Shown here: one piece after another, positions 1 through 8,192 of the stretch
Position numbering within the stretch: the first letter of the stretch is position 1
Layout: each line of letters opens with the position of its first letter
Source of the DNA: Paucidesulfovibrio sp036541255
Lineage (GTDB): Bacteria; Desulfobacterota; Desulfovibrionia; Desulfovibrionales; Desulfovibrionaceae
NCBI GenBank assembly: GCA_036541255.1
Contig: JAZHDD010000062.1
Location: 1-46,725, forward strand
Direction: 5' to 3'
Length of the DNA stretch: 46,725 nucleotides
The notes under the pieces: model-generated
Told to the model about the DNA's origin: nothing
Seen by the model: the letters and a program-made list of their open reading frames with translations, nothing else
Database searches by the model: none
Made by a program: the position numbers and the translations under genes

Positions 1-300
1 TTCCATCCGGGGCTTGCCCGGAAAGCCGATCATTTCCACGGTACGCGAGAGCTCCAGGGCGTCGATGCCCGGCGAGGTGCAGCCTCTGGCCGGAGCCTTG
101 GCTGCACGTTCCAGCAGGGTGGGGAAGAAGGCGTTCAGTTCGAGCAGGACCGGATAGCGTTCGGCCATGCGGAAGAAGCTGCGCAGGGTGTACTCCGGAT
201 CCGGCTGGACAGCCGCGTTGAGCCGCCGCAACAGTGCGGTTTCAACGGGCTTTCCACCCTCAATAAGAATGCCGTTTGCGGCGAGGATGACGGAGTTCAT
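1..300 (-). CDS. Unknown conserved-looking protein, partial (downstream of hmcF)
   Basis: This is the first 100 codons of a gene that runs off the left edge of the window. It starts at an ATG whose complement is at 298-300, preceded by a reasonable ribosome site (GTAGGAAA just upstream). The visible N-terminus is neutral to hydrophobic, begins MNSVILAANG, and has no signal peptide, membrane segment or motif that I recognise. It lies 71 bp downstream of hmcF on the same strand, so it may be a distal gene of the hmc transcript. A GC-rich hairpin sits in the gap and may reduce read-through. It does not look like the response regulator Rrf1 that follows hmcF in D. vulgaris, because no receiver motifs are visible. 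Function unknown. Confidence 0.6.
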   Translation of the reverse strand, partial: MNSVILAANGILIEGGKPVETALLRRLNAAVQPDPEYTLRSFFRMAERYPVLLELNAFFPTLLERAAKAPARGCTSPGIDALELSRTVEMIGFPGKPRME

Positions 301-331
301 TTTCCTACCAATACAGTTCTCTTCCGAAAAG

Positions 332-360
332 CGCCAGGGGGGTAGAAAGCCCCCCCGGCG
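332..360 (-). terminator. GC-rich hairpin after hmcF
   Basis: An inverted repeat with arms at about 332-342 and 350-360 (CGCC plus a run of G against a run of C plus GGCG). Read on the minus strand it is followed by CTTTTC. It could be a weak intrinsic terminator or an mRNA-stabilising hairpin between hmcF and the next gene. The T tract is short, so partial read-through is likely. Confidence 0.5.
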
Positions 361-371
361 TTCCGATTGGT

Positions 372-1772
372 TTACTCTTCTTCAGGCTTCAGGTGCTCCG
401 GGATGATGGCCATCTCGATGAGCAGGGGCTTGAGGAAACTCCACTTGATGCCGATCTCGTATTCTTCCTCGAGGTCGCGGATGGCGTCCCAGCAGTTGTG
501 GCAGGGCGAGATGACCAGTTCCGCGCCTGTGGCCAGGATCTGGTCGCGCTTGCACTTGAGCGCCACGTTGCGCTGTGGGCGGTATTTGCCCACGCCGTTG
601 AATCCGCCGCCGCCGCCGCAACAATAGTTGTGTTCGCGGTTGGGGGTCATTTCGATGAAGTAGCCGGGCTCCACCAGGTAGCTCATGATCTCGCGGGCCT
701 TGTCAGCCAGGCCGTGGTTGCGGATGTAGTTGCAGGAATCCTGGTAGGTGGTCTTGACCTTGATGCGTTTGGCCGGGTCGATCTTGAGACGGCCCGTGGT
801 CAAGACCTCGTGCACCCATTCCACGTAGTGGATGTAGGGAGCGGGCGGGTTGCCGTCCTTGCGTCCGGCCCAATACGGGCCTTCCACGACGGTTGCCCGG
901 TGGGCGTGGCCGCACTCGGTGCCGATGACGCGCTTGGGCTTGAGCCGTTCGATGGCGTCGTACACGGTTTCCACCTGCATTTTGCAGGCTTCCCAGTCGC
1001 CCGCGAACATGGACAGGCTGGTCTGTTCCCAGCCGGTGCTCGGCACGGTCCAGTTTTCGCCCGTGATGTGGAAGAGGATGGCCGCCTCGGCCAGGTCTTC
1101 CGGATAGTGCTTGGGCTCGCGGGCGTTGCAGGTGTACATGATGTCCGCGCCTTCCTTGTCGATGGGGATCTCCAGACCCGGCCATTCGTCCTCGGATTCC
1201 TCGGCCATCCATTCGCAGGTCTCGACCCAGTCCTCGCTGGTCACGTCCATCTGGGCGCGGAAGATGCGGTGCATGCCCGAGCCGATCTTCAGCTCCCACG
1301 GCACAAAGCCCTGGGAGTTGAGCACGCCGCGCAGGTAGCTGAACATCACGCCCATGTCGATGCCGTAGGGGCAGAAGCTGCCGCAACGGTTGCAGCAGGT
1401 GCACTTGGACCAGGACGTGTCCATGCAGTAGCGCATGAACTCGTTGTCCACGGGCAGGTTCTTCTCGACCCGGCGGACCATCTCGCCCAGCGTGGTCTGG
1501 ATCTTGTAGGACGGCACCTGCTTGGGGTCGCGTTTGTTGACGTTGTAAAGGAAGCACGAGTCCGCGCAGAGCCCGCAGTGGGCGCACATGTCAAGCCAGG
1601 TGCGAGTCCTGGACTTGAGTGTGTTCTTGAACGTGGCCTTGAGCTTGTCCATGTCCACTTCGAGGGCGTTGAGTTCCTCGTAGTAGAGCTTCCCGCCCTT
1701 GTCGCCCAGCAGAGCGTCGAGCTCCTCCCGGGTGTTCACGGGCTTTTTGTTGCAGAGGGTACCTTCAGGCAT
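372..1772 (-). CDS. hmcF: HmcF, HdrD-like iron-sulfur subunit of the Hmc complex
   Basis: 466-aa cytoplasmic iron-sulfur protein of the Hmc transmembrane electron-transfer complex, related to heterodisulfide reductase subunit D. Two [4Fe-4S] ferredoxin motifs are visible: C63-C66-C69-C73 and C124-C127-C130-C134 followed by Pro. The C-terminal half has CCG-type cysteine clusters: C287 in a GTECGHA context, C347, C384-C385 before a Gly run, and C424/C427 in SPCHNC. These resemble the non-cubane cluster sites of HdrB/HdrD proteins. The start has a strong Shine-Dalgarno (GAGGAG), and the gene follows hmcE by 23 bp. TmcB at 18376-19713 is a clear paralogue with the same layout. In the complex it would accept or donate electrons on the cytoplasmic side, with an unknown soluble partner. 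Confidence 0.95.
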   Translation of the reverse strand: MPEGTLCNKKPVNTREELDALLGDKGGKLYYEELNALEVDMDKLKATFKNTLKSRTRTWLDMCAHCGLCADSCFLYNVNKRDPKQVPSYKIQTTLGEMVRRVEKNLPVDNEFMRYCMDTSWSKCTCCNRCGSFCPYGIDMGVMFSYLRGVLNSQGFVPWELKIGSGMHRIFRAQMDVTSEDWVETCEWMAEESEDEWPGLEIPIDKEGADIMYTCNAREPKHYPEDLAEAAILFHITGENWTVPSTGWEQTSLSMFAGDWEACKMQVETVYDAIERLKPKRVIGTECGHAHRATVVEGPYWAGRKDGNPPAPYIHYVEWVHEVLTTGRLKIDPAKRIKVKTTYQDSCNYIRNHGLADKAREIMSYLVEPGYFIEMTPNREHNYCCGGGGGFNGVGKYRPQRNVALKCKRDQILATGAELVISPCHNCWDAIRDLEEEYEIGIKWSFLKPLLIEMAIIPEHLKPEEE

Positions 1773-1795
1773 GTTTCAAATCTCCTCTACCGCCG

Positions 1796-2473
1796 CTACC
1801 AGGCGAAGTTCTTCTTCTTGCCGCCACGCTTGATGCCGAAATCCATGCCCAGCTGAGCGCGGGACAGGAAGAAGCCGACAACGTGGTACAGCTTGGTGCA
1901 GGGAATGGCCACGAGCATGATCTCGCCGGCGGCGATGTGCGCCAGCAGCCAGAATTGGTACTCGCCGACCTGGTGAACGGCCAGATAGCCGGTCACGAAC
2001 GGTGCCACGGTGATGAGCAGCAGCAGATAGTCGTACCAGGTGGTAATGATGCGCACTTCGGGCAGGGCGATGCGCCGCACCGCGATGAGCGCGGCGGCCG
2101 CGAGCATGAGCAGGGTCAGGAAGTCTGCCGCGCCCATGGACATGGTCGGCCACCAGCCGATGCCGAGGCCCTCGCGCAGCAGAACGACGTGTCCTTCCAG
2201 GAACAGCGGCACGGCCAGCAGCCCGATGTGGAAGCAGAAGAACATGATGGTGAAGCCGGGCTTGGCGCGCCAGCCGTGGTTGCCGAAGGGCAGGAGCCAG
2301 AACAGGATCGAGCGGATGGCCCCTTTGGCCCCGTAGGTGGGGTAGGCGCTGTAGGCCACGCGGTCGAGCTGCCAGCTCAGCCCCTTGATATACCAGACCA
2401 CCCGGAAGATGAGTCCGCCCAGGCAGATGATCACCGATGCCCAGAGCAGTGGTCCCGTCAACAGTTCGTACAT
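1796..2473 (-). CDS. hmcE: HmcE, NarI-like membrane subunit of the Hmc complex
   Basis: 225-aa integral membrane protein with about five hydrophobic helices, of the NarI/DsrM-like b-type cytochrome kind. Conserved His residues in membrane stretches (FHIGLL near residue 81, AVHQVGEY near 165, and a later AHIAAGE) are candidate haem b ligands. It ends in a basic cytoplasmic tail (KRGGKKK). TmcC at 17688-18350 shares the same arrangement, including PFVTG followed by L-A-x-H-Q, F-x-SRA and a terminal FG motif. It lies between hmcD and hmcF on the minus strand and probably passes electrons between the membrane (menaquinone or haem b) and the cytoplasmic HmcF. Confidence 0.92.
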   Translation of the reverse strand: MYELLTGPLLWASVIICLGGLIFRVVWYIKGLSWQLDRVAYSAYPTYGAKGAIRSILFWLLPFGNHGWRAKPGFTIMFFCFHIGLLAVPLFLEGHVVLLREGLGIGWWPTMSMGAADFLTLLMLAAAALIAVRRIALPEVRIITTWYDYLLLLITVAPFVTGYLAVHQVGEYQFWLLAHIAAGEIMLVAIPCTKLYHVVGFFLSRAQLGMDFGIKRGGKKKNFAW

Positions 2474-2500
2474 AGCGAAACTCCTTGCAGGTCTGCCCGC

Positions 2501-2650
2501 TTATCTGACGTTCTTGTGGTTTTCTTCGTCGCGGGCGGTCAAAAAGGACCACCAGCCGACAAAGGCGGCCAAGCCGCAGCCCATGAGGACGTACACCAGC
2601 CCCTTGGTATGGGTCAGGAAGTCCTGAAGCGTGTAGAATGCATGTTCCAT
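2501..2650 (-). CDS. hmcD: HmcD, small membrane subunit of the Hmc complex
   Basis: 49-aa protein with ATG at 2648-2650 and TAA at 2501-2503. It has a short amphipathic N-terminus, one hydrophobic helix (about residues 18-36, containing GLVYVLMGCGLAAF) and a charged C-terminal tail. Size, single helix and position between hmcC (9 bp upstream) and hmcE match HmcD of Desulfovibrio hmc operons. No cofactor motif is present; it is probably a structural subunit. A good ribosome site (GGAGGCC) precedes the start. Confidence 0.88.
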   Translation of the reverse strand: MEHAFYTLQDFLTHTKGLVYVLMGCGLAAFVGWWSFLTARDEENHKNVR

Positions 2651-2659
2651 AACGGCCTC

Positions 2660-3823
2660 CTAGTGGTCTTCCTTGTATTCGGGATGCGTGTAGAAGATCG
2701 GCATCCTGGTGGAGATGAAGCGGAAGGTCAGGATCAACAGCGTGACGATGAACACGGAGACCCAGACTTCATGCCAACTGGGGAAGTAGCGCTGCGAGGA
2801 AGGCAGCTGCCAGTTGAAGGCCACCAGCGAGACGTTGAAGCGGTTGACCACGATGCCCAGCACGGCCAGGAGCGCGGTCCACTTGCACAGGGCCAGGTTC
2901 CGTTCGCGTGCGCCGATGGCGTAGAGCAGGCTGGGCAGAGCCACGAACACGCCCATCTCGACCATGAACCAGGAGCCCATGGGCGTGAACAGGTATTTCC
3001 AGTTGTTGTCAGCGGCAATGCCGAAGACCTTGATGATGAAGTAGCCGAGCAACACCCAGGAGGCGGCGCGGGCAAAGCTGAACACGAAGTTGTCATGCTC
3101 ATGCAGATAATGGTCGTCCATCTTGTGGTGCAGCCAGCGGTGCGAGAGCGAACCCTCAAAGATGACCATGGACAGGCCCGCCACCGTGCTGGAGACGAAG
3201 AAGAAGACCGGCAGATAGCCCGAGTACCACAGCGGATGCACCTTGCTCGGGGCAATGAGGTACAGCGCGCCGAGCGAGCTCTGGTGCATGGTGGAGAGCA
3301 CCACGCCCATGATGGTCAGGGCGATGGTCGCACCGTGCAGCAGGTTGCGCAGTTTCTTGAAGCCGAGCCATTCCAGGGCCGCGGGGCTGAACTCCAGGAA
3401 GAGCACCGAGAGGTAGAGGAACACGCACAGGCCGATCTCGAAGAGCACCGAGGTGGGGCCTGCCTGCCAGAACAGCGGGTAGACCAGCCGCCAGGGACGG
3501 CCCACGTCGTAGTGCAGGGCGAAGACCACAAAAGCGTAGCCCAGGAAGGCGGTCAGGATCGCGGGCCGCACAGCACCGTGGTACTTCTTCAGGCCGAAGA
3601 GATACACGGCCGAGGAGGTGACGTACCCTCCGGCGGCCAGGGCCACGCCGCAGAGCAGGTCGAAGCCGATCCAGATGCCCCAGGGGTTGTTGTCGTCCAG
3701 GTTGGACACGGCGGCCAGTCCGCCGGTAAAGCGCAGCACCGTCAAATACAGGCCCACGGAACAGATCACGAAGGCGATGACGTTGAACGGCGTAATCAGA
3801 CTTGGTTTGGTTTCGGTGTTCAT
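2660..3823 (-). CDS. hmcC: HmcC, NrfD-like membrane subunit of the Hmc complex
   Basis: 387-aa polytopic membrane protein, about ten hydrophobic segments, of the NrfD/PsrC family that interacts with menaquinone without haem. The N-terminus (KPSLITPFNVIAF) and the stretch GIWIGFDLLCGVALAAGGYV are typical of NrfD-like proteins such as DsrP and HybB. The start codon overlaps the hmcB stop by one base (TAATG), which implies translational coupling. It probably anchors the periplasmic FeS subunit HmcB and exchanges electrons with the quinone pool. The ending TRMPIFYTHPEYKEDH is hydrophilic. Confidence 0.94.
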   Translation of the reverse strand: MNTETKPSLITPFNVIAFVICSVGLYLTVLRFTGGLAAVSNLDDNNPWGIWIGFDLLCGVALAAGGYVTSSAVYLFGLKKYHGAVRPAILTAFLGYAFVVFALHYDVGRPWRLVYPLFWQAGPTSVLFEIGLCVFLYLSVLFLEFSPAALEWLGFKKLRNLLHGATIALTIMGVVLSTMHQSSLGALYLIAPSKVHPLWYSGYLPVFFFVSSTVAGLSMVIFEGSLSHRWLHHKMDDHYLHEHDNFVFSFARAASWVLLGYFIIKVFGIAADNNWKYLFTPMGSWFMVEMGVFVALPSLLYAIGARERNLALCKWTALLAVLGIVVNRFNVSLVAFNWQLPSSQRYFPSWHEVWVSVFIVTLLILTFRFISTRMPIFYTHPEYKEDH

Positions 3824-4920
3824 TAGGCCTCCCCACCCTTGTCGGCGTTGTCGGCGCTGTCGGCTTCGGCCGCCTGGGCGGCTTCAGCGGCTTTGGCCGC
3901 TTCGGCGAGGGCTTTCTTGACTTCACGGTCCACGGTGGCCTCCTTGTCCTTGGCGGCCTTTTCCTGGGCCTGCTTCATGGCGGCCTCGTGCTTGGCCTGG
4001 GCTTCGGCCAGAGCGTCTTCCACGGCCTGCTTTTTGGCCCGGTTCGCATCCTTGGCGTTGAGCTTGCTCATGCCGTAGATGCCGGTCAGCAGCACGGGCC
4101 AAAGGCCCACGACCATGGCCACGCCGCCCAGGGCGCCCTTGGTGAAGGTGGGTGCGGGATCGACGCCGAGGTCGGTGCGCAGGCCCAGCTCTTCGAAGGG
4201 CACGCCGGAGATGTACAGCCAGTTGGTGCCGCCCATTTCCCGCTCGCCGTAGATGCCGTCCACGTACTTGCCGGGATTGCGGCGCATGCGTTCGCGGGCG
4301 ATCTTGAGCAGTTCGTCGCGCTTGCCGTAGGTCAGGGCCTCCTTGGGACAGCCTTCGACACAACCGGGCAGGCTGCGTTCACCCTTGGCGATGTGCGGGT
4401 GGCACATGTGGCACTTGCGCACTTCCGGGGTGATGGGATCGTCGTAGGTGTAGGCCGGGACGCTGAACGGGCAGGCCACCATGCAGTAGCGGCAGCCCAC
4501 GCAGACGCTGGCGTCGTAAGTCACGGAACCGTCGGACTCCTTCTTGAAGGCCCGCACGAAGCAGGCCGAGGAACAGGCGGGTTCCATGCAATGGTTGCAC
4601 TGGGTCTTGAGGAAGACCGGAGTCTTGGATTGTGCCGGGGTGAATTTGTTCACCACGGTATAGGCCTCGGCCGCAGGGCGGCGGGGCGCGTCAAGCATGC
4701 TCAGGTCGTCAAAGGGCAGCTCGGGCTTGGCCAAATTGTTGACCTTGTTGCAGGCGGCCTCGCACTGGCGGCACCCGATGCAGCGGGTGGCGTCGAAAAG
4801 CACCCCCATGGCGTCGGGATAGCCCTCGAAGTGCTTGGCCTCGGCGGGCGAGGAACCCAGGGCCGTGCTTGCAGCCGCGGCGCCCATGAGCCCGAGGAAG
4901 GTTCTGCGTTTCATTCTCAT
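3823..4920 (-). CDS. hmcB: HmcB, periplasmic 4x[4Fe-4S] ferredoxin-like subunit with Tat signal
   Basis: 365-aa iron-sulfur protein that should wire the cytochrome HmcA to the membrane subunit HmcC. The N-terminus carries a twin-arginine signal (RRTFLGLMG near residues 5-13, followed by an Ala-rich segment), so it is exported folded. Sixteen cysteines form four cluster motifs: C47/50/53/57, C108/111/116/120, C140/143/146/150 and C170/173/187/191. A hydrophobic helix at about 262-285 probably anchors it. The tail from about 290 is Ala- and charge-rich and likely coiled coil. A second ATG two codons downstream (MKRRTF) is an equally possible start. It follows hmcA by 30 bp. Confidence 0.94.
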   Translation of the reverse strand: MRMKRRTFLGLMGAAAASTALGSSPAEAKHFEGYPDAMGVLFDATRCIGCRQCEAACNKVNNLAKPELPFDDLSMLDAPRRPAAEAYTVVNKFTPAQSKTPVFLKTQCNHCMEPACSSACFVRAFKKESDGSVTYDASVCVGCRYCMVACPFSVPAYTYDDPITPEVRKCHMCHPHIAKGERSLPGCVEGCPKEALTYGKRDELLKIARERMRRNPGKYVDGIYGEREMGGTNWLYISGVPFEELGLRTDLGVDPAPTFTKGALGGVAMVVGLWPVLLTGIYGMSKLNAKDANRAKKQAVEDALAEAQAKHEAAMKQAQEKAAKDKEATVDREVKKALAEAAKAAEAAQAAEADSADNADKGGEA

Positions 4921-4950
4921 GCTCCTCTATCGTTCTCAGCCGAAGCGCGG

Positions 4951-6630
4951 CTAGTCGGTTTTCTTGTCGTGGCAGACGACGCAGGACTTGGCGGGCATGG
5001 GCTTGCCGCCTTTTTCCAACTCGTCCATGCCCATGGCCTGGTGACAGCTCATGCACTGGCTGTGATAAGCGGCCTTGAGTCCGGGACGGCCGGGCGTGGC
5101 CTCGTCAAAGGGCCGGTCATGGCAGCTCGCGCAGCGCGGCGGCTTGGCGGACAGGGGACTGTTGTGGTGGCAGCCCGCGCACACGGCCTTGTCGCCCTGG
5201 TGGAAGGCCTGGGCCAGTTGGTCGTCCTTCATGCCCTTGATCAGGGTCTGCACGATCTTGCGGTGCGGGAACTCGGAGGGCTGGTATTCCTTGGACAGGG
5301 AGCCGATGGTCACGAATTCGGGAATTTCGTCGATGCTCCAGCCGGAACGCTCTGCGCGTGCGGATTCGAGCATCATGCCCGCAACGGCCTGCTTGGCCTC
5401 GGGAGCCATTTCTCCGCTTTCCGGCAGGCTCACGCCCTGGGGCAGGGCCTTGTGGCAGGAGGCGCAGGTGGCGTTGGCCGGGCGGGAACCCGTGTCCATC
5501 TGGGCGTGGCAGCCCGCGCACTGCGGCTTTTGCTGCTCCTGGCGGTGGCAGCCCACGCAGCTCTTGTTCGAGGCGGGCAGGTGCATGGCCTGCTCCAGGG
5601 TCACGTTGCCGCCTTTTTCGGAACCCTTCACCGTGTGGCAGGTGCCGCAGGCGACGGTTTCCTTGTGGTGACAGGCGCGGCAGGTGTCGTTGCGCTTTTC
5701 GTGGTCCAGGTGATTGAAGGCCACCGGAGGCATGTTCGCGGCCTTGGTCTTTTCACCCTTGACCGGGGCCGGGAAGAGCAGGGCCGCATCAGGCTGCTTC
5801 ATCTTCAGCCGGGGCAGTTCGCCGCCGATCTTTTGCAGGGCCTGGGCGTTGTTCGCCTTGATTTTCGCCTGCCCGTCAACGGAGTGGCAGCCGGCGCAGG
5901 TGACGGGTCCGGTCTCTTTCTTGGCCTCGACCATTTCGCGGTGGCAGGACACACACGCGTTGTGGGCGGCATCGGAAAGAGCCCTCACCTTGACGCCGTC
6001 CTGTTCGGACGCGGCAGCCTCGTGGCAGGAGCGGCAGGTGGATTCCTTGCTCTTTTCGTAGACGGTCTTCTGGGCGGCCTTGTCATAGACATGATGGCAG
6101 GCGGCGCAGTTGTCCTTTTCGCCGCTCACGGCGATGAGCTTGGAATCCCAATGGCGATAATGCAGGACATTGTCGAAGCCGGCGGGCATCCGGCCGGACT
6201 CGTCCTGGGGCTGGGCCGTATGGCAGCGGCGGCATTCGCCGTCCACCGGGCCGGATTTTTCGCCCTTGGCCTTGGTCTCGGCATGGCAGGCAAAACAGTT
6301 GTCGTGATAGACGTTCTTGACGGTCTCGAAGTCGGTGTCCTCGAAGCGCATGTACTTCAGGGACATCTTGCCGTCCTTGGCCTTGTGGCAGGTGTCGCAG
6401 CTCTTGCCCTGCTTGGCCAGGGCTTCGGTGTGCCGGTCGTGAAAGAAGGTCACGACCGGGAGTTCAAGGCCGCCCAGGGCCCCCAGTGCGTCGATCTTGA
6501 CCAGATCGGGCCGTGCGGCGGTGTCCGGTTCCGCCTGTTCGGCCGCGCCGGCCGCCACACAGACACCCGTGAGCGCGGCCAGCAGGATCAGGATTCCAGC
6601 ACAGTGCAGAAAAGTTTTCCGTCTCTCCAT
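4951..6630 (-). CDS. hmcA: HmcA, 16-haem high-molecular-weight cytochrome c
   Basis: 559-aa exported cytochrome. A signal peptide (basic MERRK, then a hydrophobic core ending near AAGAAEQA) precedes the mature protein. I count exactly sixteen CxxCH motifs, starting with CDTCH and ending with CVVCH near the C-terminus. That is the haem number of Desulfovibrio HmcA, and the length also matches. It is the first gene of the hmc operon on the minus strand. In the family it receives electrons from periplasmic hydrogenase or cytochrome c3 and passes them to the HmcB-F membrane module. A GAGGGACTGGGACT stretch precedes the ATG. Confidence 0.97.
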   Translation of the reverse strand: MERRKTFLHCAGILILLAALTGVCVAAGAAEQAEPDTAARPDLVKIDALGALGGLELPVVTFFHDRHTEALAKQGKSCDTCHKAKDGKMSLKYMRFEDTDFETVKNVYHDNCFACHAETKAKGEKSGPVDGECRRCHTAQPQDESGRMPAGFDNVLHYRHWDSKLIAVSGEKDNCAACHHVYDKAAQKTVYEKSKESTCRSCHEAAASEQDGVKVRALSDAAHNACVSCHREMVEAKKETGPVTCAGCHSVDGQAKIKANNAQALQKIGGELPRLKMKQPDAALLFPAPVKGEKTKAANMPPVAFNHLDHEKRNDTCRACHHKETVACGTCHTVKGSEKGGNVTLEQAMHLPASNKSCVGCHRQEQQKPQCAGCHAQMDTGSRPANATCASCHKALPQGVSLPESGEMAPEAKQAVAGMMLESARAERSGWSIDEIPEFVTIGSLSKEYQPSEFPHRKIVQTLIKGMKDDQLAQAFHQGDKAVCAGCHHNSPLSAKPPRCASCHDRPFDEATPGRPGLKAAYHSQCMSCHQAMGMDELEKGGKPMPAKSCVVCHDKKTD

Positions 6631-6659
6631 AGTCCCAGTCCCTCAGTTTGTTTCAACAA

Positions 6660-6801
6660 TAAACCAGCGAAATTACTAATAGCTATGTAATATCAGCTAG
6701 TTGATCGTGAGGTTTGGCCTTTCGGCCATGCTTCCGCCATGTGCGGAAGAAATTCCTCCGGATGCGGTATAGAATTAATCCATACCCGTCAAGTAGGGAA
6801 T
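6660..6801 (-). promoter_or_regulatory. Candidate hmc promoter and operator region
   Basis: Read on the minus strand, a TTGACG -35-like hexamer (complement 6787-6792) and a TATACC -10-like hexamer (complement 6766-6771) lie 15 bp apart, slightly short for a sigma-70 promoter. The -35 is inside an imperfect dyad, ATACCC-N8-GGGAAT (6782-6801; 5 of 6 positions symmetrical), the right size for a dimeric repressor. A second weak dyad with two AGCT half sites lies near 6674-6697. Rrf2 encoded at 10696 is the obvious candidate regulator because Rrf2 controls hmc in D. vulgaris. Binding here is inference only. Confidence 0.35.
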
Positions 6802-6971
6802 TGGCGAGAAAGTCGCCGACTCTTCAAGTTGCAGCTCTAATTGACTGGAATTACAAATGAAGAACTGGCGGCTGATTGTGAAAGCAGGAACAAGCGGTAT
6901 GGGGAGGCGCGCCCACCCGGGATGCGGGGTTCCGGATTATCAGCTATTGAAACTGTCCGTGCGCTGGCATG

Positions 6972-7008
6972 AGAAAAAGCCGTCCGAAACTTGCTTCCGG
7001 CGGCTTTT
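6972..7008 (-). terminator. Intrinsic terminator of the two-component operon
   Basis: On the minus strand, AAAAGCCG plus CCG pairs with CGG plus CGGCTTTT and is followed by a T-rich run (TTTTTCTC). It lies about 55 bp past the stop codon of the receiver-kinase gene, so it insulates that operon from hmc. The remainder of the gap up to hmcA holds the hmc promoter candidates and no gene that I can see. Confidence 0.8.
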
Positions 7009-7061
7009 GCTTTGGTGATGGGCGTCGCGGGGGGATTGTAGGCGTTCGGCGGGCAGGGGCG

Positions 7062-8192
7062 TCAATGTGCGGGCAGGATCAGCCGCACACGCACCCCCAC
7101 GCCGGTGTCCGTCCGGTGCTGGGCGTCGAGCAGCACTTCGCCGCCATGCTGTTCCGCGATCTTGCGTACGGTCATCAGGCCGATGCCCGTGCCCGTGGGC
7201 TTGGTGGTGAAAAAGGCGTTGAAGGCCTGATCTGCGGCGTCCCCTGCCATGCCGCCGCAGGTGTCGGAAACGGCGTATTCGACCCCGCCTTCGGGCAGGC
7301 GTCGTGTGCCGAGGGTTATGGTTCCCTGGCCCGTTGCCTCGCGCGCGTCCAGGGCATTGACAAGCAGATTGAGCAGGGCGCGTTCCACTGCGGCCGCGTC
7401 CAAAAGGACGGCTTCCGGACCTGCACCCAGTTCCGTCGCCAGGGGCGCGCCCAAGGCCTGGGCTCTGTCGCGCAACGCCTCCAGGGCCTGTCGCGCGGGC
7501 TCGTCCGGATCGCAGGGCTGCGGCTGGATGCGTGCGAAACGGGCGTAGTTGAGCAGGTCCAGGGAAAGGTTGCGGACCCGCTGCACATTGCCTTTGACCA
7601 TGTCCCAGCCCTGATGCAGATAGTCGCGTTCGTCCAGTTCGATGCCCTTGCCGAGCACGAACAGGCCGCCCTCCAGGCCCGAGGCCACGTTCTTGATGGC
7701 GTGGGCCAGATCGGTCACGGTCTGCCCAACGGCAGCCATGCGTTCGGCCTCCAGCAGTTCGCGGGTCTTGTCCCGCACCAGCCGCTCCAGGTTTTCGGTA
7801 TGCTCGCGCAGTTTGGCGCGCAGTTCGATGCGTTCGAAGGCGCGGTCCAGGGCCACTTCCAGGGCCTCGTCGCTTACGGGCTTGGTCAGAAAGTCGGCTG
7901 CGGCTCGGCGCAGGCTCTTCACTGCCAGATCCATGTCGCCATGGCCCGTGACCATGATCACTTCGGTTTCAGGCGAAACGGCCTTGATTCGGTCCAGCAG
8001 CTCCACGCCGCTCATGCCCGGCATCTTGATGTCCGTGATCACGACCTGGGGAGCGAATGCATTGAATATGTCCAGCGCTTCCTGGCCGTCCCCGGCCGTG
8101 CGCACATCATGGCCCTGGTCGCGCAGGGTCAGGCCCACCACGGTGCGGATGCCGCTCTCGTCGTCCACAAGCAGGATGCGTTTGTCGCTCAT
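7062..8192 (-). CDS. Receiver domain-histidine kinase fusion (two-component signalling)
   Basis: 376-aa soluble signalling protein starting with MSDKRILLVDDE. Residues 1-120 form a CheY-like receiver (D10/D11, phospho-acceptor D54, K104). A coiled linker follows at 121-155, then a histidine-kinase transmitter with H164 in DLAHAIKN, an N-box near 275-281, a G1-like DTCGGM at 310-315 and a GTGIGL G2 box near 334-339. There is no DNA-binding output domain. The ATG overlaps the stop of the upstream kinase gene (ATGA), so the two are translationally coupled. The receiver is probably phosphorylated by the upstream membrane kinase and in turn controls this kinase. I see no response regulator for the next step in the window. 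The longer upstream open frame was rejected because it is the neighbour's sequence out of frame. Confidence 0.88.
   Translation of the reverse strand: MSDKRILLVDDESGIRTVVGLTLRDQGHDVRTAGDGQEALDIFNAFAPQVVITDIKMPGMSGVELLDRIKAVSPETEVIMVTGHGDMDLAVKSLRRAAADFLTKPVSDEALEVALDRAFERIELRAKLREHTENLERLVRDKTRELLEAERMAAVGQTVTDLAHAIKNVASGLEGGLFVLGKGIELDERDYLHQGWDMVKGNVQRVRNLSLDLLNYARFARIQPQPCDPDEPARQALEALRDRAQALGAPLATELGAGPEAVLLDAAAVERALLNLLVNALDAREATGQGTITLGTRRLPEGGVEYAVSDTCGGMAGDAADQAFNAFFTTKPTGTGIGLMTVRKIAEQHGGEVLLDAQHRTDTGVGVRVRLILPAH

Noticed and set aside
393..3826. Long plus-strand open frames over hmcC-hmcF
   Set aside because: Antisense shadows of the hmc genes; no ribosome sites and composition typical of reverse frames.
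3802..6690. A 962-codon open frame on the plus strand across hmcA-hmcB
   Set aside because: It is antisense to two certain cytochrome-complex genes, rich in Gly/Ala/His as expected from the complement of GC-rich codons, and has no motif.
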